Part shown: positions 33,106 to 41,589 of the stretch, one piece after another | Layout of the letters: each line of letters begins with the position of its first letter | How positions within the stretch are numbered: position 1 is the stretch's first letter | Assembly (NCBI GenBank): GCA_910587625.1 | Contig: CAJUMW010000008.1 | Location: 17,829 to 77,447, forward strand | Direction of reading: 5' to 3' | Length of the DNA stretch: 59,619 nucleotides | Origin: an uncultured Christensenellaceae bacterium | Lineage (GTDB): Bacteria > Bacillota > Clostridia > Christensenellales > Borkfalkiaceae | Notes under the pieces: model-generated | The model's database searches: none | Seen by the model: only the letters and a program-made list of their open reading frames with translations | What the model was told of the DNA's origin: nothing | Translations under genes and position numbers: made by a program

Positions 33106-33601
33106 AATGTCGTACACTTACAGCACCTACATATACGCTTATGACGCAGACACGAAAATACGGGTTCTTATCAATCCGGACGGAACGAAACTTGCGGTTG
33201 CTACGGATATAACGCGGGCGCTCGGCTATCAAAGCAACAGTCAAGCGGGCGGGTTCATTCGGGATTTACACCTTGAAGCCGAAATCAGGCAGGTGGTATT
33301 CGATACCCGAAAGCGCGGCGTTGCGAAAGCCTATTGCTTACGGCGCGATGCGGTCAAACAGTTGCTTGACGCGAAATGCAACAATCCAGATTTTTGCGGT
33401 TGGTTGTTAGACACGGTTATGATAGATAACAAAGGTTGCGATGACGAGAACGAGCCTATCAGACCGTACAAGAACGTAGAGCCTGTGGAAACGGAACATC
33501 AGGAAATAGCGGCGGCACAACAGGCTATCGCGCAGCCGACAATGGCGCAGATAGATAAGATTATCGCGGAGTTGCTTATCTTACGGCAACAGTTAGCATA
33601 A
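33098..33601 (+). CDS. BRO-N-like phage protein
   Basis: A 167-residue protein. LINPDGTKLAVATDITRALGYQSNSQ and YCLRRDAVKQLLDA resemble the BRO-N domain of phage antirepressor-type proteins. The C-terminal part is a Gln-rich helix. BRO-N proteins bind DNA and often act as antirepressors or cargo genes. It ends before a terminator, so together with 32896 it forms a small inserted unit within the head operon. Confidence 0.55.
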   Translation: MNRMSYTYSTYIYAYDADTKIRVLINPDGTKLAVATDITRALGYQSNSQAGGFIRDLHLEAEIRQVVFDTRKRGVAKAYCLRRDAVKQLLDAKCNNPDFCGWLLDTVMIDNKGCDDENEPIRPYKNVEPVETEHQEIAAAQQAIAQPTMAQIDKIIAELLILRQQLA

Positions 33602-33620
33602 CTACATAGCAATCGCAAGG

Positions 33621-33647
33621 AAAGAGCAGAGTGATCTGCTCTTTTTT
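33621..33647 (+). terminator. Rho-independent terminator
   Basis: AAAGAGCAGA, GTGA loop, TCTGCTCTTT and further T. It closes the short unit with the BRO-N-like gene inside the head operon. The head genes downstream then need readthrough, antitermination or a new promoter. Confidence 0.75.
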
Positions 33648-33679
33648 GTATATCGAAATCACGGAAAGGAGGTGTGAGC

Positions 33680-34594
33680 GTGAACGACGCAAGAAATCGG
33701 GTTGCAGTTAAGGAAGCCGTTAAAAAGAAATTCAACGGAAGACAGAAACTGAACTGTAAAATACAGGTTCGATACAAGGAAAACCTTGAAAGGGAATATC
33801 AGCGCGTCATAAACGCTTACTATGACCTTTTGCTGAAAGTCTTACTAAATACCACGCGGTTGCTTTTCATAGGTCAGGAGCCGCTACAGGAAGCACAAGC
33901 GGGGTTCAGAACAGACGGGTTCAAAGACAATCTCGTAAATCTTATCAGGCGGCTATTCCGAAAAGCGGGCGACGATTTTCACAACGAAGAACAGGCATTC
34001 CACCTGTCGGAGAAGATTAACAAAATCGGTAATTTGACAAAGCGGCTATCTACGGAAGATTGGAAACGCGAAGTATCGAGAACGCTCGGAATCAACATTC
34101 TTGACGATTACTATTCGGGCGAGTTTTACAGGGAACAGTTAAAACTTTGGGCAGACGAAAATGCAAGCCTTATCAGTACGCTTCCAGAAGAAGTGCTTGG
34201 GGAGATGCAGGCAATCGTTGAAGACGGATTTCTTAACGGGCGGTCAAATCGGGACATAGTAAAAGAAATTCAGGAACGATTTAACGTATCGCGCAATAAG
34301 GCGCGGTTTTACGCGGTAGATCAACTTGCAAAACTTAACGCTTCGATTACGCAGCAACAACAAACGGAGTGCGGCGTTGAAGAGTATATTTGGAGTTCGT
34401 CAAAAGACCAGCGCGTAAGAGAACGACACGCACAGCTCGACGGAACAAAACATCGGTGGGACACACCGCCGATTGTAGACGAAAAGACAGGGCGAAGAGC
34501 GCATCCCGGCGAAGATTATCGCTGTCGATGCGTGGCGCTGCCTGTTTTTAATATCGAGAACATCAAGTTGCCGTGGGAAATCAAAATCAAATAG
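33680..34594 (+). CDS. Minor head protein (SPP1 gp7/Mu F family)
   Basis: A 304-residue head morphogenesis protein. The C-terminal signature is QQTECGVEEYIWSSSKDQRVRERHAQLDG, then HPGEDYRCRCVALPVF, as in SPP1 gp7 and Mu gpF. It binds the portal and enters the capsid in few copies. GTG 33680 lies at better distance from AAAGGAGG than GTG 33674; either could be used. Confidence 0.85.
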   Translation: MNDARNRVAVKEAVKKKFNGRQKLNCKIQVRYKENLEREYQRVINAYYDLLLKVLLNTTRLLFIGQEPLQEAQAGFRTDGFKDNLVNLIRRLFRKAGDDFHNEEQAFHLSEKINKIGNLTKRLSTEDWKREVSRTLGINILDDYYSGEFYREQLKLWADENASLISTLPEEVLGEMQAIVEDGFLNGRSNRDIVKEIQERFNVSRNKARFYAVDQLAKLNASITQQQQTECGVEEYIWSSSKDQRVRERHAQLDGTKHRWDTPPIVDEKTGRRAHPGEDYRCRCVALPVFNIENIKLPWEIKIK

Positions 34595-34605
34595 GAGGGT
34601 TAGTT

Positions 34606-34764
34606 ATGGACGGAGTAACGCACGAAGAATTAAAGGCTGCTGCAGAAGCAGTCATCAAACTCTTAAACGAGAAAGGAAATCCGTACACCACGATAATTAT
34701 TCAGCAAGATAAGATTGTGGTTACGCAAGACGTTATGGGCATACCGTTACCCATTAACGATTGA
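34606..34764 (+). CDS. Small protein in the head operon
   Basis: A 52-residue protein with GGAGGG before ATG 34606 (HEELKAAAEAVIKLLNEKGNPYTTIIIQQDKIVVTQDVMGIPL). It has a helix followed by beta strands. The function is unknown; small genes here sometimes encode head-associated factors. Confidence 0.55.
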   Translation: MDGVTHEELKAAAEAVIKLLNEKGNPYTTIIIQQDKIVVTQDVMGIPLPIND

Positions 34765-34774
34765 CGGAGGTAGT

Positions 34775-35008
34775 ATGAACGAGTTAGTTATTCAGTTATG
34801 CGAACGCTTGAAACTTGAAGCGGACGCGATTATCGGAAGTATGAAATCGGGAGCGATAGTCATACAAACGGGACACGAAAATTCCGTTGAGACCGTATCG
34901 CTTTTCGACGGACTTGCAATCGACGGCGTTGAACATTGTCAGAAGATAGTGGTTGCGTTGTCGAATTGCTTTTTTCAGAACGCAAGCAAGGAGGACGGTA
35001 ATAAATGA
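34775..35008 (+). CDS. Small protein in the head operon
   Basis: A 77-residue protein with GGAGG before ATG 34775 and a four-base overlap with the protease gene. SGAIVIQTGHENSVETVSLFDGLAIDG resembles the QIGH-like motif in the neighbouring 34606 product (a helix, then a strand of hydrophobic-Gln pattern), but homology is not certain. The function is unknown. Confidence 0.55.
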   Translation: MNELVIQLCERLKLEADAIIGSMKSGAIVIQTGHENSVETVSLFDGLAIDGVEHCQKIVVALSNCFFQNASKEDGNK

Positions 35009-36339
35009 ACGAAATACCGAAATTGCAAAGGGTAACAAGGCTTGACAGCATCAAAGTTGACGAGACCTATTACACAAACGAAGGCTTCTTAATAGACCAC
35101 CCGATTGTCACGACGGTTGGAATATTCGAGTATATGAACCCCGATGGCTCTATCAGACGCGAGTTGAGATTGCCGGAAGAGGTGTTTGCCCCCGAAAGTT
35201 TAGAATCCTATAAGGGAAAGCCTATCATTGTCACGCACCGCGCTGGGCGCGTTACGACTGACAATGTAGAAAAGGAAACCATAGGTACTATGCTGACGGC
35301 AGCCGTTAAGGACGGCGAAAATGTACGGGTAGAAATCGTAATACACAACACGGACGCATTAAAGACCGGATTACGTGAATTATCTCTCGGTTACGATTTG
35401 GACCTTGACGAAACGCCGGGCGAATGGAACGGGCAGCCCTATGACGCAATTCAGCGAAACATCAGAGTGAACCATTTGGCATTAGTATCAGCCGCGAGAG
35501 CGGGAGAACAGGCTCGTCTAAACATCGACGAAAAAGAAAATTTAACAGGAGGACCAGAAATGGAACAGAACAAGACTGACAGCGGATTGTCGCCCGAAGA
35601 ACTTGAAGAAGCCATTGCGGATTTCATCGCAAAGAAAAACGCGGCAACTACGAGTACGGACAGCAATACCGCAACGGGCGATACCACGCCCGCGCCTGAC
35701 GGAGAAGTGACAACTACCGTCAATCCCGAAGAGCAGGCTAATGATGAAGATGTCGTCCAGAGCGTTAAAGAACGTCGTGACCGTCGTGACGCAGAAACGG
35801 CATCCAACTCGAAAGAGACTGCCCTTGAAACCATTACGCAGCAGGATGCGGACATCGACGCGCTTCTCAAACTGATTGAACAGTTGAGAGCGAAAAGTGA
35901 TTTCGCAGATGCAAACGCGGACAGCAACGACACGAGCAATACCGATTGCGGAACCGTACAGAAAGACGGAGACGAAAGCAAATCGCAGAGTCTCAATCTC
36001 GATTCGGCGGCAATCGACAGGCTTGTAGCCAGCAAGATTGACGTTATCAGAACTGCAGACCAGTTACATCTCGACGGCGTTGACGTTATGTCCGTAAAAG
36101 ACGGCAAGAAAACCGTTATCAAATCGGTATACCCCGATATGCGCCTTGACGGGAAAAGCGATGATTACATCGACGCGCTGTTTGACCTTACGAAGCAGAA
36201 AATCAAGAGCGACAACGGCACCGACAAACAACGTAAGCAGATGTTCAATAAGGACACCGCCGCAGAAGAGCAGACCGTAACAGGCGCGGACGCGGCAAGA
36301 AACAGAATGATTGAAAAACAAAAAAACGGAGGTAAATAA
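35005..36339 (+). CDS. DUF2213 prohead protease with C-terminal scaffold
   Basis: A 444-residue protein. Residues 1 to about 175 are a DUF2213 domain (FLIDHPIVTTVGIFEY, SLESYKGKPIIVTH, RELSLGYDLDLDETPG, IRVNHLALVSAARAGEQARL), a family linked to prohead proteases. The rest is acidic, low-complexity and helical, as in scaffolds. An AGGAGG site leads to an in-frame ATG at 35560, residue 186, so a scaffold-only product can be made from the same frame. It should shape the prohead and then be degraded. Confidence 0.85.
   Translation: MNEIPKLQRVTRLDSIKVDETYYTNEGFLIDHPIVTTVGIFEYMNPDGSIRRELRLPEEVFAPESLESYKGKPIIVTHRAGRVTTDNVEKETIGTMLTAAVKDGENVRVEIVIHNTDALKTGLRELSLGYDLDLDETPGEWNGQPYDAIQRNIRVNHLALVSAARAGEQARLNIDEKENLTGGPEMEQNKTDSGLSPEELEEAIADFIAKKNAATTSTDSNTATGDTTPAPDGEVTTTVNPEEQANDEDVVQSVKERRDRRDAETASNSKETALETITQQDADIDALLKLIEQLRAKSDFADANADSNDTSNTDCGTVQKDGDESKSQSLNLDSAAIDRLVASKIDVIRTADQLHLDGVDVMSVKDGKKTVIKSVYPDMRLDGKSDDYIDALFDLTKQKIKSDNGTDKQRKQMFNKDTAAEEQTVTGADAARNRMIEKQKNGGK
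35560..36339 (+). CDS. Nested scaffolding protein (internal in-frame start)
   Basis: ATG 35560 is in the DUF2213 frame and has AGGAGG ten bases upstream. The 259-residue product begins MEQNKTDSGLSPEELEEAI and would be an acidic, coiled-coil scaffold without the protease. This copies the lambda C/Nu3 arrangement. It is inferred from the ribosome site and domain border. Confidence 0.5.
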   Translation: MEQNKTDSGLSPEELEEAIADFIAKKNAATTSTDSNTATGDTTPAPDGEVTTTVNPEEQANDEDVVQSVKERRDRRDAETASNSKETALETITQQDADIDALLKLIEQLRAKSDFADANADSNDTSNTDCGTVQKDGDESKSQSLNLDSAAIDRLVASKIDVIRTADQLHLDGVDVMSVKDGKKTVIKSVYPDMRLDGKSDDYIDALFDLTKQKIKSDNGTDKQRKQMFNKDTAAEEQTVTGADAARNRMIEKQKNGGK

Positions 36340-36342
36340 ATT

Positions 36343-36861
36343 ATGAGCGCACAGACCAGTTATAATTTGCGCACGGCTCACGGCGTAGCGGGCGGTCTTT
36401 ACGACCTTACCGACCACGACGTAGACACGAGAAACAACGAAGCGACGGACGGGAAGATTAAGTTCGGTCTCGGCGTAGTGGAAGGCACCTTACCCGGCAA
36501 GAACGTAACGCTTCCCGTTGCGGCTTCCACGAAAGCAAAATTCGAGGGCGTTGCTATCAACAGCCACGCTCACGAACAGGACTACAAGGGCAACGTAACG
36601 CTTCGCAAGGGCGAGACGGTTGGCGTACTTACGAAGGGGCGCATTTACGTTCGTATTGCGGCGGATGCGGAACCTGCTTACGGCGCTCCGCTGTATCTCA
36701 TTACGGACGGAGAGAACGCCGGTTATTTCACGAACGAACTCGGAACGGACGTTACGGGCATCAGACTGAACGGCTATTTCCTTGACGCGAAAGCAACCGA
36801 CGCGATTGCTCCCGCGTTTGTGTTTGTAGACAAGGTGGACGGAACCACCAAAACCGAATAA
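36343..36861 (+). CDS. Structural cement protein (Gp24/DUF2190-like)
   Basis: A 172-residue beta-rich protein before the major capsid gene. TEGxx-like FEGVAINSHAHEQDYKGNVTLRKGETVGVLTKGRIYVRI fits capsid decoration or cement proteins. It probably stabilises the expanded shell. It starts four bases after the protease stop. Confidence 0.7.
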   Translation: MSAQTSYNLRTAHGVAGGLYDLTDHDVDTRNNEATDGKIKFGLGVVEGTLPGKNVTLPVAASTKAKFEGVAINSHAHEQDYKGNVTLRKGETVGVLTKGRIYVRIAADAEPAYGAPLYLITDGENAGYFTNELGTDVTGIRLNGYFLDAKATDAIAPAFVFVDKVDGTTKTE

Positions 36862-36878
36862 AGAGGAGGACAACAGAA

Positions 36879-37901
36879 ATGGAAAAAACTTCTTACAGCC
36901 AGAACGACTATGCGGCGCTTCTTGGCTCGAACATCCCCAAAGCATTGGTGGAAGATAAGTCGATGAGATTCGACGACGCGGAGGACGCTTCGGTATTCTT
37001 CGCAAGAGAACTTGACCACGTTAAGGCGCAGTCTTATGACGTGGTATACCCCGAACTTACGGCGCTCACGCTGTTCCCGATTTCCAACGAAGTCAGTCCC
37101 GGCGCGGAAACCGTTACCTATTACAGTTACGATAAAACGGGCGTTGCGAAGATTATCAATAACTACGCAACCGACCTGCCCCGTGCGGACGTAAAGGGAA
37201 AGCCGACCACTGCATACGTTAAATCCGTAGGCGATAGTTACGGCTATTCCGTACAGGAAATGAGAGCAAGCAGGCTCGCGGGGAAATCGCTCGATGTTCG
37301 TAAAGCGGAAGCTGCGCGTTACGCGGCCGACTACGCGCTCAACAAGATTGCTTGGGTGGGCGATAAAGAAAACGGACTGATCGGCGTACTTTCGCCCGAA
37401 AACGACATTCCTTTGTTCACGGTTCCTGTCGGCAAGACCAGCGGGAAGACGACTTGGGCAGAGAAAACGGCGGATGAAATACTCGAAGACCTTAAAGAAA
37501 TGCAGAAGCAGGTTGCTCGCACCACGAAGAACGTAGAGCGTCCCGATACGCTTGTTCTTCCTGCGGATGTTCATATCGAAATCAGCACCAGACAAATTCC
37601 CAACACGGGTTATACTGTTAAGAAATTCTTGCTCGAAAACGCTCCGTACATCAAGGACATCGTTTCGGCGGCGGAATTGCAGGCGGACGCGGAAGAAACC
37701 AACCCTTATTCCGCACAGGGTAAGAACGTGGCTCTTCTGTTTAAGAAGGATGCGAGAAAACTCTCTATCGAGCATCCGCTCCCGTTCTATCAGTACCCCT
37801 TGCAGGCGAAGGGCCTTGAAATCGAAGTACCTTGCGAAGCAAGAACGGCGGGCGCAATCATCTACTATCCGCTTTCCGCGCTTATCGCGGTCGGCGTGTA
37901 A
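36879..37901 (+). CDS. Major capsid protein (DUF2184 family)
   Basis: A 340-residue protein in the major capsid position. SFGNEVSPGAETVTYYSYDKTGVAKII-like and ADYALNKIAWVGDKENGLIGVL features, and YPLQAKGLEIEVPCEARTAGAIIYYPLSALIAVGV at the end, fit DUF2184 capsids of Rizzi-type myophages. It should form the HK97-fold shell. The ribosome site is GAGGA. Confidence 0.82.
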   Translation: MEKTSYSQNDYAALLGSNIPKALVEDKSMRFDDAEDASVFFARELDHVKAQSYDVVYPELTALTLFPISNEVSPGAETVTYYSYDKTGVAKIINNYATDLPRADVKGKPTTAYVKSVGDSYGYSVQEMRASRLAGKSLDVRKAEAARYAADYALNKIAWVGDKENGLIGVLSPENDIPLFTVPVGKTSGKTTWAEKTADEILEDLKEMQKQVARTTKNVERPDTLVLPADVHIEISTRQIPNTGYTVKKFLLENAPYIKDIVSAAELQADAEETNPYSAQGKNVALLFKKDARKLSIEHPLPFYQYPLQAKGLEIEVPCEARTAGAIIYYPLSALIAVGV

Positions 37902-37913
37902 GGGAGGTGCGAT

Positions 37914-38207
37914 ATGAAGATTAAGAATATCGGACGTAAAATTATCGGCTTCGGGCAGACTTCGGTTCTGCCCGATGAAACCGCACATATTCACGATTCG
38001 TTCAAGGATGTTGTGCTTGACACCTATGTTGCGCTCGGCATCGTGTCGATTATCGAACCCGCAAAAGACAAGGGCGAAACGAAAACAGACAAAGGCGGAA
38101 AGACCGACAAGGGCGGTAAGAACAACGGAAAAGGTGGTAAGACCGAAAACACCGAAACTACCGAGAATACCGAAACGGACGAAGAAACCGAAGCCGGCAA
38201 GGAGTAA
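37914..38207 (+). CDS. Small head-associated protein with low-complexity tail
   Basis: A 97-residue protein. The first 55 residues are a small beta-rich fold (KIIGFGQTSVLPDETAHIHD). The last 45 are Lys/Gly/Glu/Thr-rich repeats (KGGK and TENTE units). It follows the capsid gene and may decorate the head or join the vertex. The tail is probably disordered. Confidence 0.65.
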   Translation: MKIKNIGRKIIGFGQTSVLPDETAHIHDSFKDVVLDTYVALGIVSIIEPAKDKGETKTDKGGKTDKGGKNNGKGGKTENTETTENTETDEETEAGKE

Positions 38208-38212
38208 ACGCT

Positions 38213-38590
38213 ATGGAACCACTTGAAATATTCAGGCTCGTCGCTACCGAATTTTCGGAAGTCGAAGACGAAGAAGTTGAAAAGTGGATGGAATTAGCGA
38301 AGCCGTTTGTAAGCAAAAAGAAGTTCGGGAACACATACGACCACGCTATTGCTTATCTCACGGCGCACAAGTTGAAAATGGCAGGCAAAGGCGATAATAC
38401 GATGGGCAAAGTCGATGACGCTCTCCGAGTGAGTTCATTCTCCGAAGGAGATGCGTCAATCGGCTTTTCTGTTTCGCAGGGCAACAATATGGCGGTTGAC
38501 GCAGAGTACGCTTTGACGATTTACGGATTGCAGTACCTGTCTATCAGGCGGCAACGGATCATTCCGATAATTTCCGCAGGAGAAAACTGA
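38213..38590 (+). CDS. DUF4054 head-tail connector protein
   Basis: A 125-residue, largely helical protein. IFRLVATEFSEVEDEEVEKWMELAKPFV and YDHAIAYLTAHKLKMAG match the DUF4054 adaptor type, which resembles gp6/gp15 connectors beneath the portal. It ends at the first base of the next gene. Confidence 0.75.
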   Translation: MEPLEIFRLVATEFSEVEDEEVEKWMELAKPFVSKKKFGNTYDHAIAYLTAHKLKMAGKGDNTMGKVDDALRVSSFSEGDASIGFSVSQGNNMAVDAEYALTIYGLQYLSIRRQRIIPIISAGEN

Positions 38591-39054
38591 TGGCAAAAGT
38601 AATCGACAAAGAAACAAAGGCGGGAAAGAAGTTTAGACAGGAAATCGAAAAACTGAAAAAGTTACAGGTGCGCGTAGGCTATCAACGAGGAGAAGAAAAT
38701 ATCGAATCGGAAGGCGAGAGCGCGGATTTATGCGATATAGCAGTCTACAACGAACTGGGGACGGAGAATATTCCGTCCCGCCCGTTTATGCGTGATAGCG
38801 TTGACAACCACGCCGAACAGATAAACGCCTTTTTGAAAAAGCAAATGGCGTTGCTTGCAAAAGGAGATACAACAGCCGAGCAGATGATGAAGTCTATCGG
38901 CGTGTTCCAGAAAGGACTTGTGCAGGCTGAAATCGTTGATGGCGAATTTGCGCCGAACGCTCCGTCCACAATCAAACGCAAAGGCTCGGACAGACCGCTT
39001 ATCGATACAGGTAAAATGCGGCAGTCAGTAAATTTTGTAATCAAGAAAAAGTAA
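38590..39054 (+). CDS. Head-tail joining protein (HK97 gp10-like)
   Basis: A 154-residue protein with VRVGYQRGEENIESEG, VYNELGTENIPSRPFMRDS and an ending LIDTGKMRQSVNFVIKKK. The IPSRPFMR and DTGxMRxS elements are characteristic of gp10-like and virion morphogenesis proteins that complete the neck. Confidence 0.75.
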   Translation: MAKVIDKETKAGKKFRQEIEKLKKLQVRVGYQRGEENIESEGESADLCDIAVYNELGTENIPSRPFMRDSVDNHAEQINAFLKKQMALLAKGDTTAEQMMKSIGVFQKGLVQAEIVDGEFAPNAPSTIKRKGSDRPLIDTGKMRQSVNFVIKKK

Positions 39055-39067
39055 GGAGGACAGCGAG

Positions 39068-39448
39068 ATGAATATCTTTAAGCGAAACTACACATTGCGC
39101 AGGTTCTCCCAGCAAAGCACAAAGATGGGCTATGCGGTTGTAGCATCCTACAAAGACGAAACGGTTAGCTTGAATGTTCAACCTACCGTATCGGCAGATT
39201 TGAAAAGTTTGCCGGAAGGCGATAGGGCATCGAAAAGCATAAAGTCTTACGGGGATTTTCCTGTAACTACTGTTGATGTCAGAAAGGGTATACGGGCCGA
39301 CAGGCTGTATTATGCTGGCGAATGGTACGAGTGCGTCGGTTCGTTTTATTACGAACATACGCCGCTCGGACATTGGAAATCGCTGTACGTCAGGGTATCG
39401 GAAGCCGATGACTCGGACGAACCGCCTACGGAGGTAACTGCAAAATGA
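39068..39448 (+). CDS. Head-tail connector, unrecognised family
   Basis: A 126-residue protein placed between the gp10-like and the neck protein. It is beta-rich in the middle (GIRADRLYYAGEWYECVGSFYYEHTPLGHW), like head-closure proteins. Its role is judged from position. It overlaps the next gene by four bases. Confidence 0.65.
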   Translation: MNIFKRNYTLRRFSQQSTKMGYAVVASYKDETVSLNVQPTVSADLKSLPEGDRASKSIKSYGDFPVTTVDVRKGIRADRLYYAGEWYECVGSFYYEHTPLGHWKSLYVRVSEADDSDEPPTEVTAK

Positions 39449-40047
39449 CAATAGAAGAAGTCAAAAAAGCTCTCGTTGAAATAATTGCAACGTACTTCCC
39501 GACGACTCAAATCGTGTGGGCGGAACAGCGCAAACTCGTGAAGCCATCAGGCACGTTTATTCAGCTCAAATTACGGAATTTGGGCGCGTCCCTACATTCT
39601 ATCAAGGAAGTTGACAATGACGTTCTATGTGGCTATAAACCGTCCAAAACGATGTTGGAGGTGCAACTCTTCACGAAGGGTGCAATACAGACGTTTGTGG
39701 AAGACGGCGAGGAAGTAAAGGTAAGCGTCAATACTGCGCTTAACGACATTATGGAGTTAACGAACTTCCTGACCTCGGAATACGCCGATGCGTTCTACGA
39801 AAAGTACGATATTGCCGTAATACCCGAAGGAGACGCGCAAGACGCATCGGGGCTTGTTGATACAGCATACGAATACCGCGCAATGCAAGAGTACGTTGTT
39901 GAGTTTACTCAAACCGTACAAGGCTTTGCAGGAATATCGCGTGAAGATTGGCATCCTACGGCGAGCGGAGGCGGAACCGAAGAGTTAGCGAAGAGCGAAA
40001 TTCCAGAACTTGATGCGGGTAGCATTGAAATAATAAATAATTCTTAA
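39445..40047 (+). CDS. Phage neck terminator protein (LIC_12616-like)
   Basis: A 200-residue protein. PTTQIVWAEQRKLVKPSGTFIQLKL and the EYRAMQEYVVEFTQTVQG region fit the neck-terminator family of contractile-tailed phages. It should cap the tail tube and sheath. The sheath gene follows. Confidence 0.7.
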   Translation: MTIEEVKKALVEIIATYFPTTQIVWAEQRKLVKPSGTFIQLKLRNLGASLHSIKEVDNDVLCGYKPSKTMLEVQLFTKGAIQTFVEDGEEVKVSVNTALNDIMELTNFLTSEYADAFYEKYDIAVIPEGDAQDASGLVDTAYEYRAMQEYVVEFTQTVQGFAGISREDWHPTASGGGTEELAKSEIPELDAGSIEIINNS

Positions 40048-40062
40048 CAGGAGGAACTTAAA

Positions 40063-41142
40063 ATGAATTTGATTGATAAACTCGTAAACGTGAAAATATC
40101 AATCAGCGAAGGCGTGGATAGCGGAGTAAGTTTCAGTAATATTCTGCTCGTAGGTCCTGCGCCTAACCTTGAAGAAGAAAAGGTAATCGGGATTGCCGCG
40201 TATGCTTCCGCAGATGAACTTCTCGAAGCTGGCTTCACTGCAAACGATGAAGTCTACAAGGCGGCGGCGGTTGCCTTTATGAACGGAGCGAGCGAGCTTT
40301 ACGTTGCGCCTTACAGCGCAGAAATGGGCGAAGAGGAAGACGAGCAAAAGAACGTCATTCTCGATACGCTCAATGCCGCACTCGAAATCGGCGGCTGGTA
40401 CGGGCTTTACGTTTGTGGCGCAAACGAAGAGGACTATAAAGCAATCGCAGACTGGGCGGAAACGAACCGTAAACTTTTCGGATTTACCGTCGATTGTGCA
40501 GTCAACGGCGGCATCCACAACCCCGTAGAAAAGGTTTACAGCTACGCTTTCGGTATGGCTACGAAATGCCTCGATAAAAACGAGAACAACAAACATCTCG
40601 CTCTTGCTATGCTCGCAAAGGTACTTACCTTGCAGGCAGGCTCGGAAACGTGGGCGTACAAGACGCTTTCGGGCGTCAACAGCGATGCGTTTACCACGGC
40701 GGACATTGCAAGCCTCAAAGATGCAAATCTCAACTACTATGTAGAGTGCGCGGGCAGAGCGATAACGCTTGAAGGCAAAACCACGTCGGGAGAATGGATA
40801 GATGTTATTCGCTTCCGCGACTGGCTCCTTAACGATATGCAGACGAGAATTTTCAATCTGTTTATCAAAAACCCGAAGGTCCCGTTCACGGATGCAGGCA
40901 TCACGCTTATTCAGAACCAGATGATTGCGTCCCTCAAAGAAGGTCAGGCAGTCGGCGGTATCGCGCAGACCGAATACGACGAAGAGGGTAACGAAATCCC
41001 CGGTTACACCACAAGCGTTCCTACGTCGTCCGGCGTAAGTGACGCAAATAAGGCAACAAGAACGCTGTCGGGTTGCACGTTTACGGCTCGTCTTGCAAAC
41101 GCAATCCACATCGTAGAAATCAGCGGCACGCTTACCGCTTAA
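40063..41142 (+). CDS. Tail sheath protein (DUF3383 family)
   Basis: A 359-residue protein in the sheath position, DUF3383 type. Features are VNVKISISEGVDSGVSFSNILLVG at the start, the GWYGLYVCGANEEDYKAIADWAE stretch, and KNPKVPFTDAGITLIQNQM. It would contract to drive the tube through the cell wall. It marks phage B as a myovirus-type phage. Confidence 0.85.
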   Translation: MNLIDKLVNVKISISEGVDSGVSFSNILLVGPAPNLEEEKVIGIAAYASADELLEAGFTANDEVYKAAAVAFMNGASELYVAPYSAEMGEEEDEQKNVILDTLNAALEIGGWYGLYVCGANEEDYKAIADWAETNRKLFGFTVDCAVNGGIHNPVEKVYSYAFGMATKCLDKNENNKHLALAMLAKVLTLQAGSETWAYKTLSGVNSDAFTTADIASLKDANLNYYVECAGRAITLEGKTTSGEWIDVIRFRDWLLNDMQTRIFNLFIKNPKVPFTDAGITLIQNQMIASLKEGQAVGGIAQTEYDEEGNEIPGYTTSVPTSSGVSDANKATRTLSGCTFTARLANAIHIVEISGTLTA

Positions 41143-41157
41143 AAGGAGGACAGAATA

Positions 41158-41577
41158 ATGGTAAAGACTTATAACAGCAGGCTGGTAACAGTCGCACTCG
41201 GCACTCATTCCGTATCGGGATTTGCCGATGATAGTTTTATCTCTATCGAGGCGGTTGGCGACGGCGTTTCGTCCAAATCGGGCTGTGACGGAGAGGTAGC
41301 GAGAGCTATCGACCCCAACGAGCAGTATTCGGTCAAGATTACGCTGTTGCAGACCTCCAACACGAACGCATTTTTGCAGGCAATGTACAATACCGACAAA
41401 GCAAACGGCGACGGCACGTTCCCTATCTTGATAAAAGACCTCAAAGGAAACTACGTCTTCTCCGCAGACGCTGCGTGGGTAACGAAGCCCGCAGGCAAGA
41501 CGTTCGGCAAGGAAACGAACAACCGCGAGTGGGAGTTGCAGACGGGTCAGGCAACGCTTAACGAAGGAACGTATTAA
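41158..41577 (+). CDS. Tail tube protein (DUF3277 family)
   Basis: A 139-residue protein next to the sheath. GTHSVSGFADDSFISIEAVGD and KSGCDGEVARAIDPNEQYSVKITLLQTSNTN match DUF3277 inner-tube proteins. It forms the DNA channel within the sheath. Confidence 0.85.
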   Translation: MVKTYNSRLVTVALGTHSVSGFADDSFISIEAVGDGVSSKSGCDGEVARAIDPNEQYSVKITLLQTSNTNAFLQAMYNTDKANGDGTFPILIKDLKGNYVFSADAAWVTKPAGKTFGKETNNREWELQTGQATLNEGTY

Positions 41578-41589
41578 GGAGGCGAGTAG

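Noticed and set aside
36774..37994. 406-codon open frame on the minus strand
   Set aside because: Antisense to the cement and major capsid genes; no recognisable protein features and no ribosome site in the right place.
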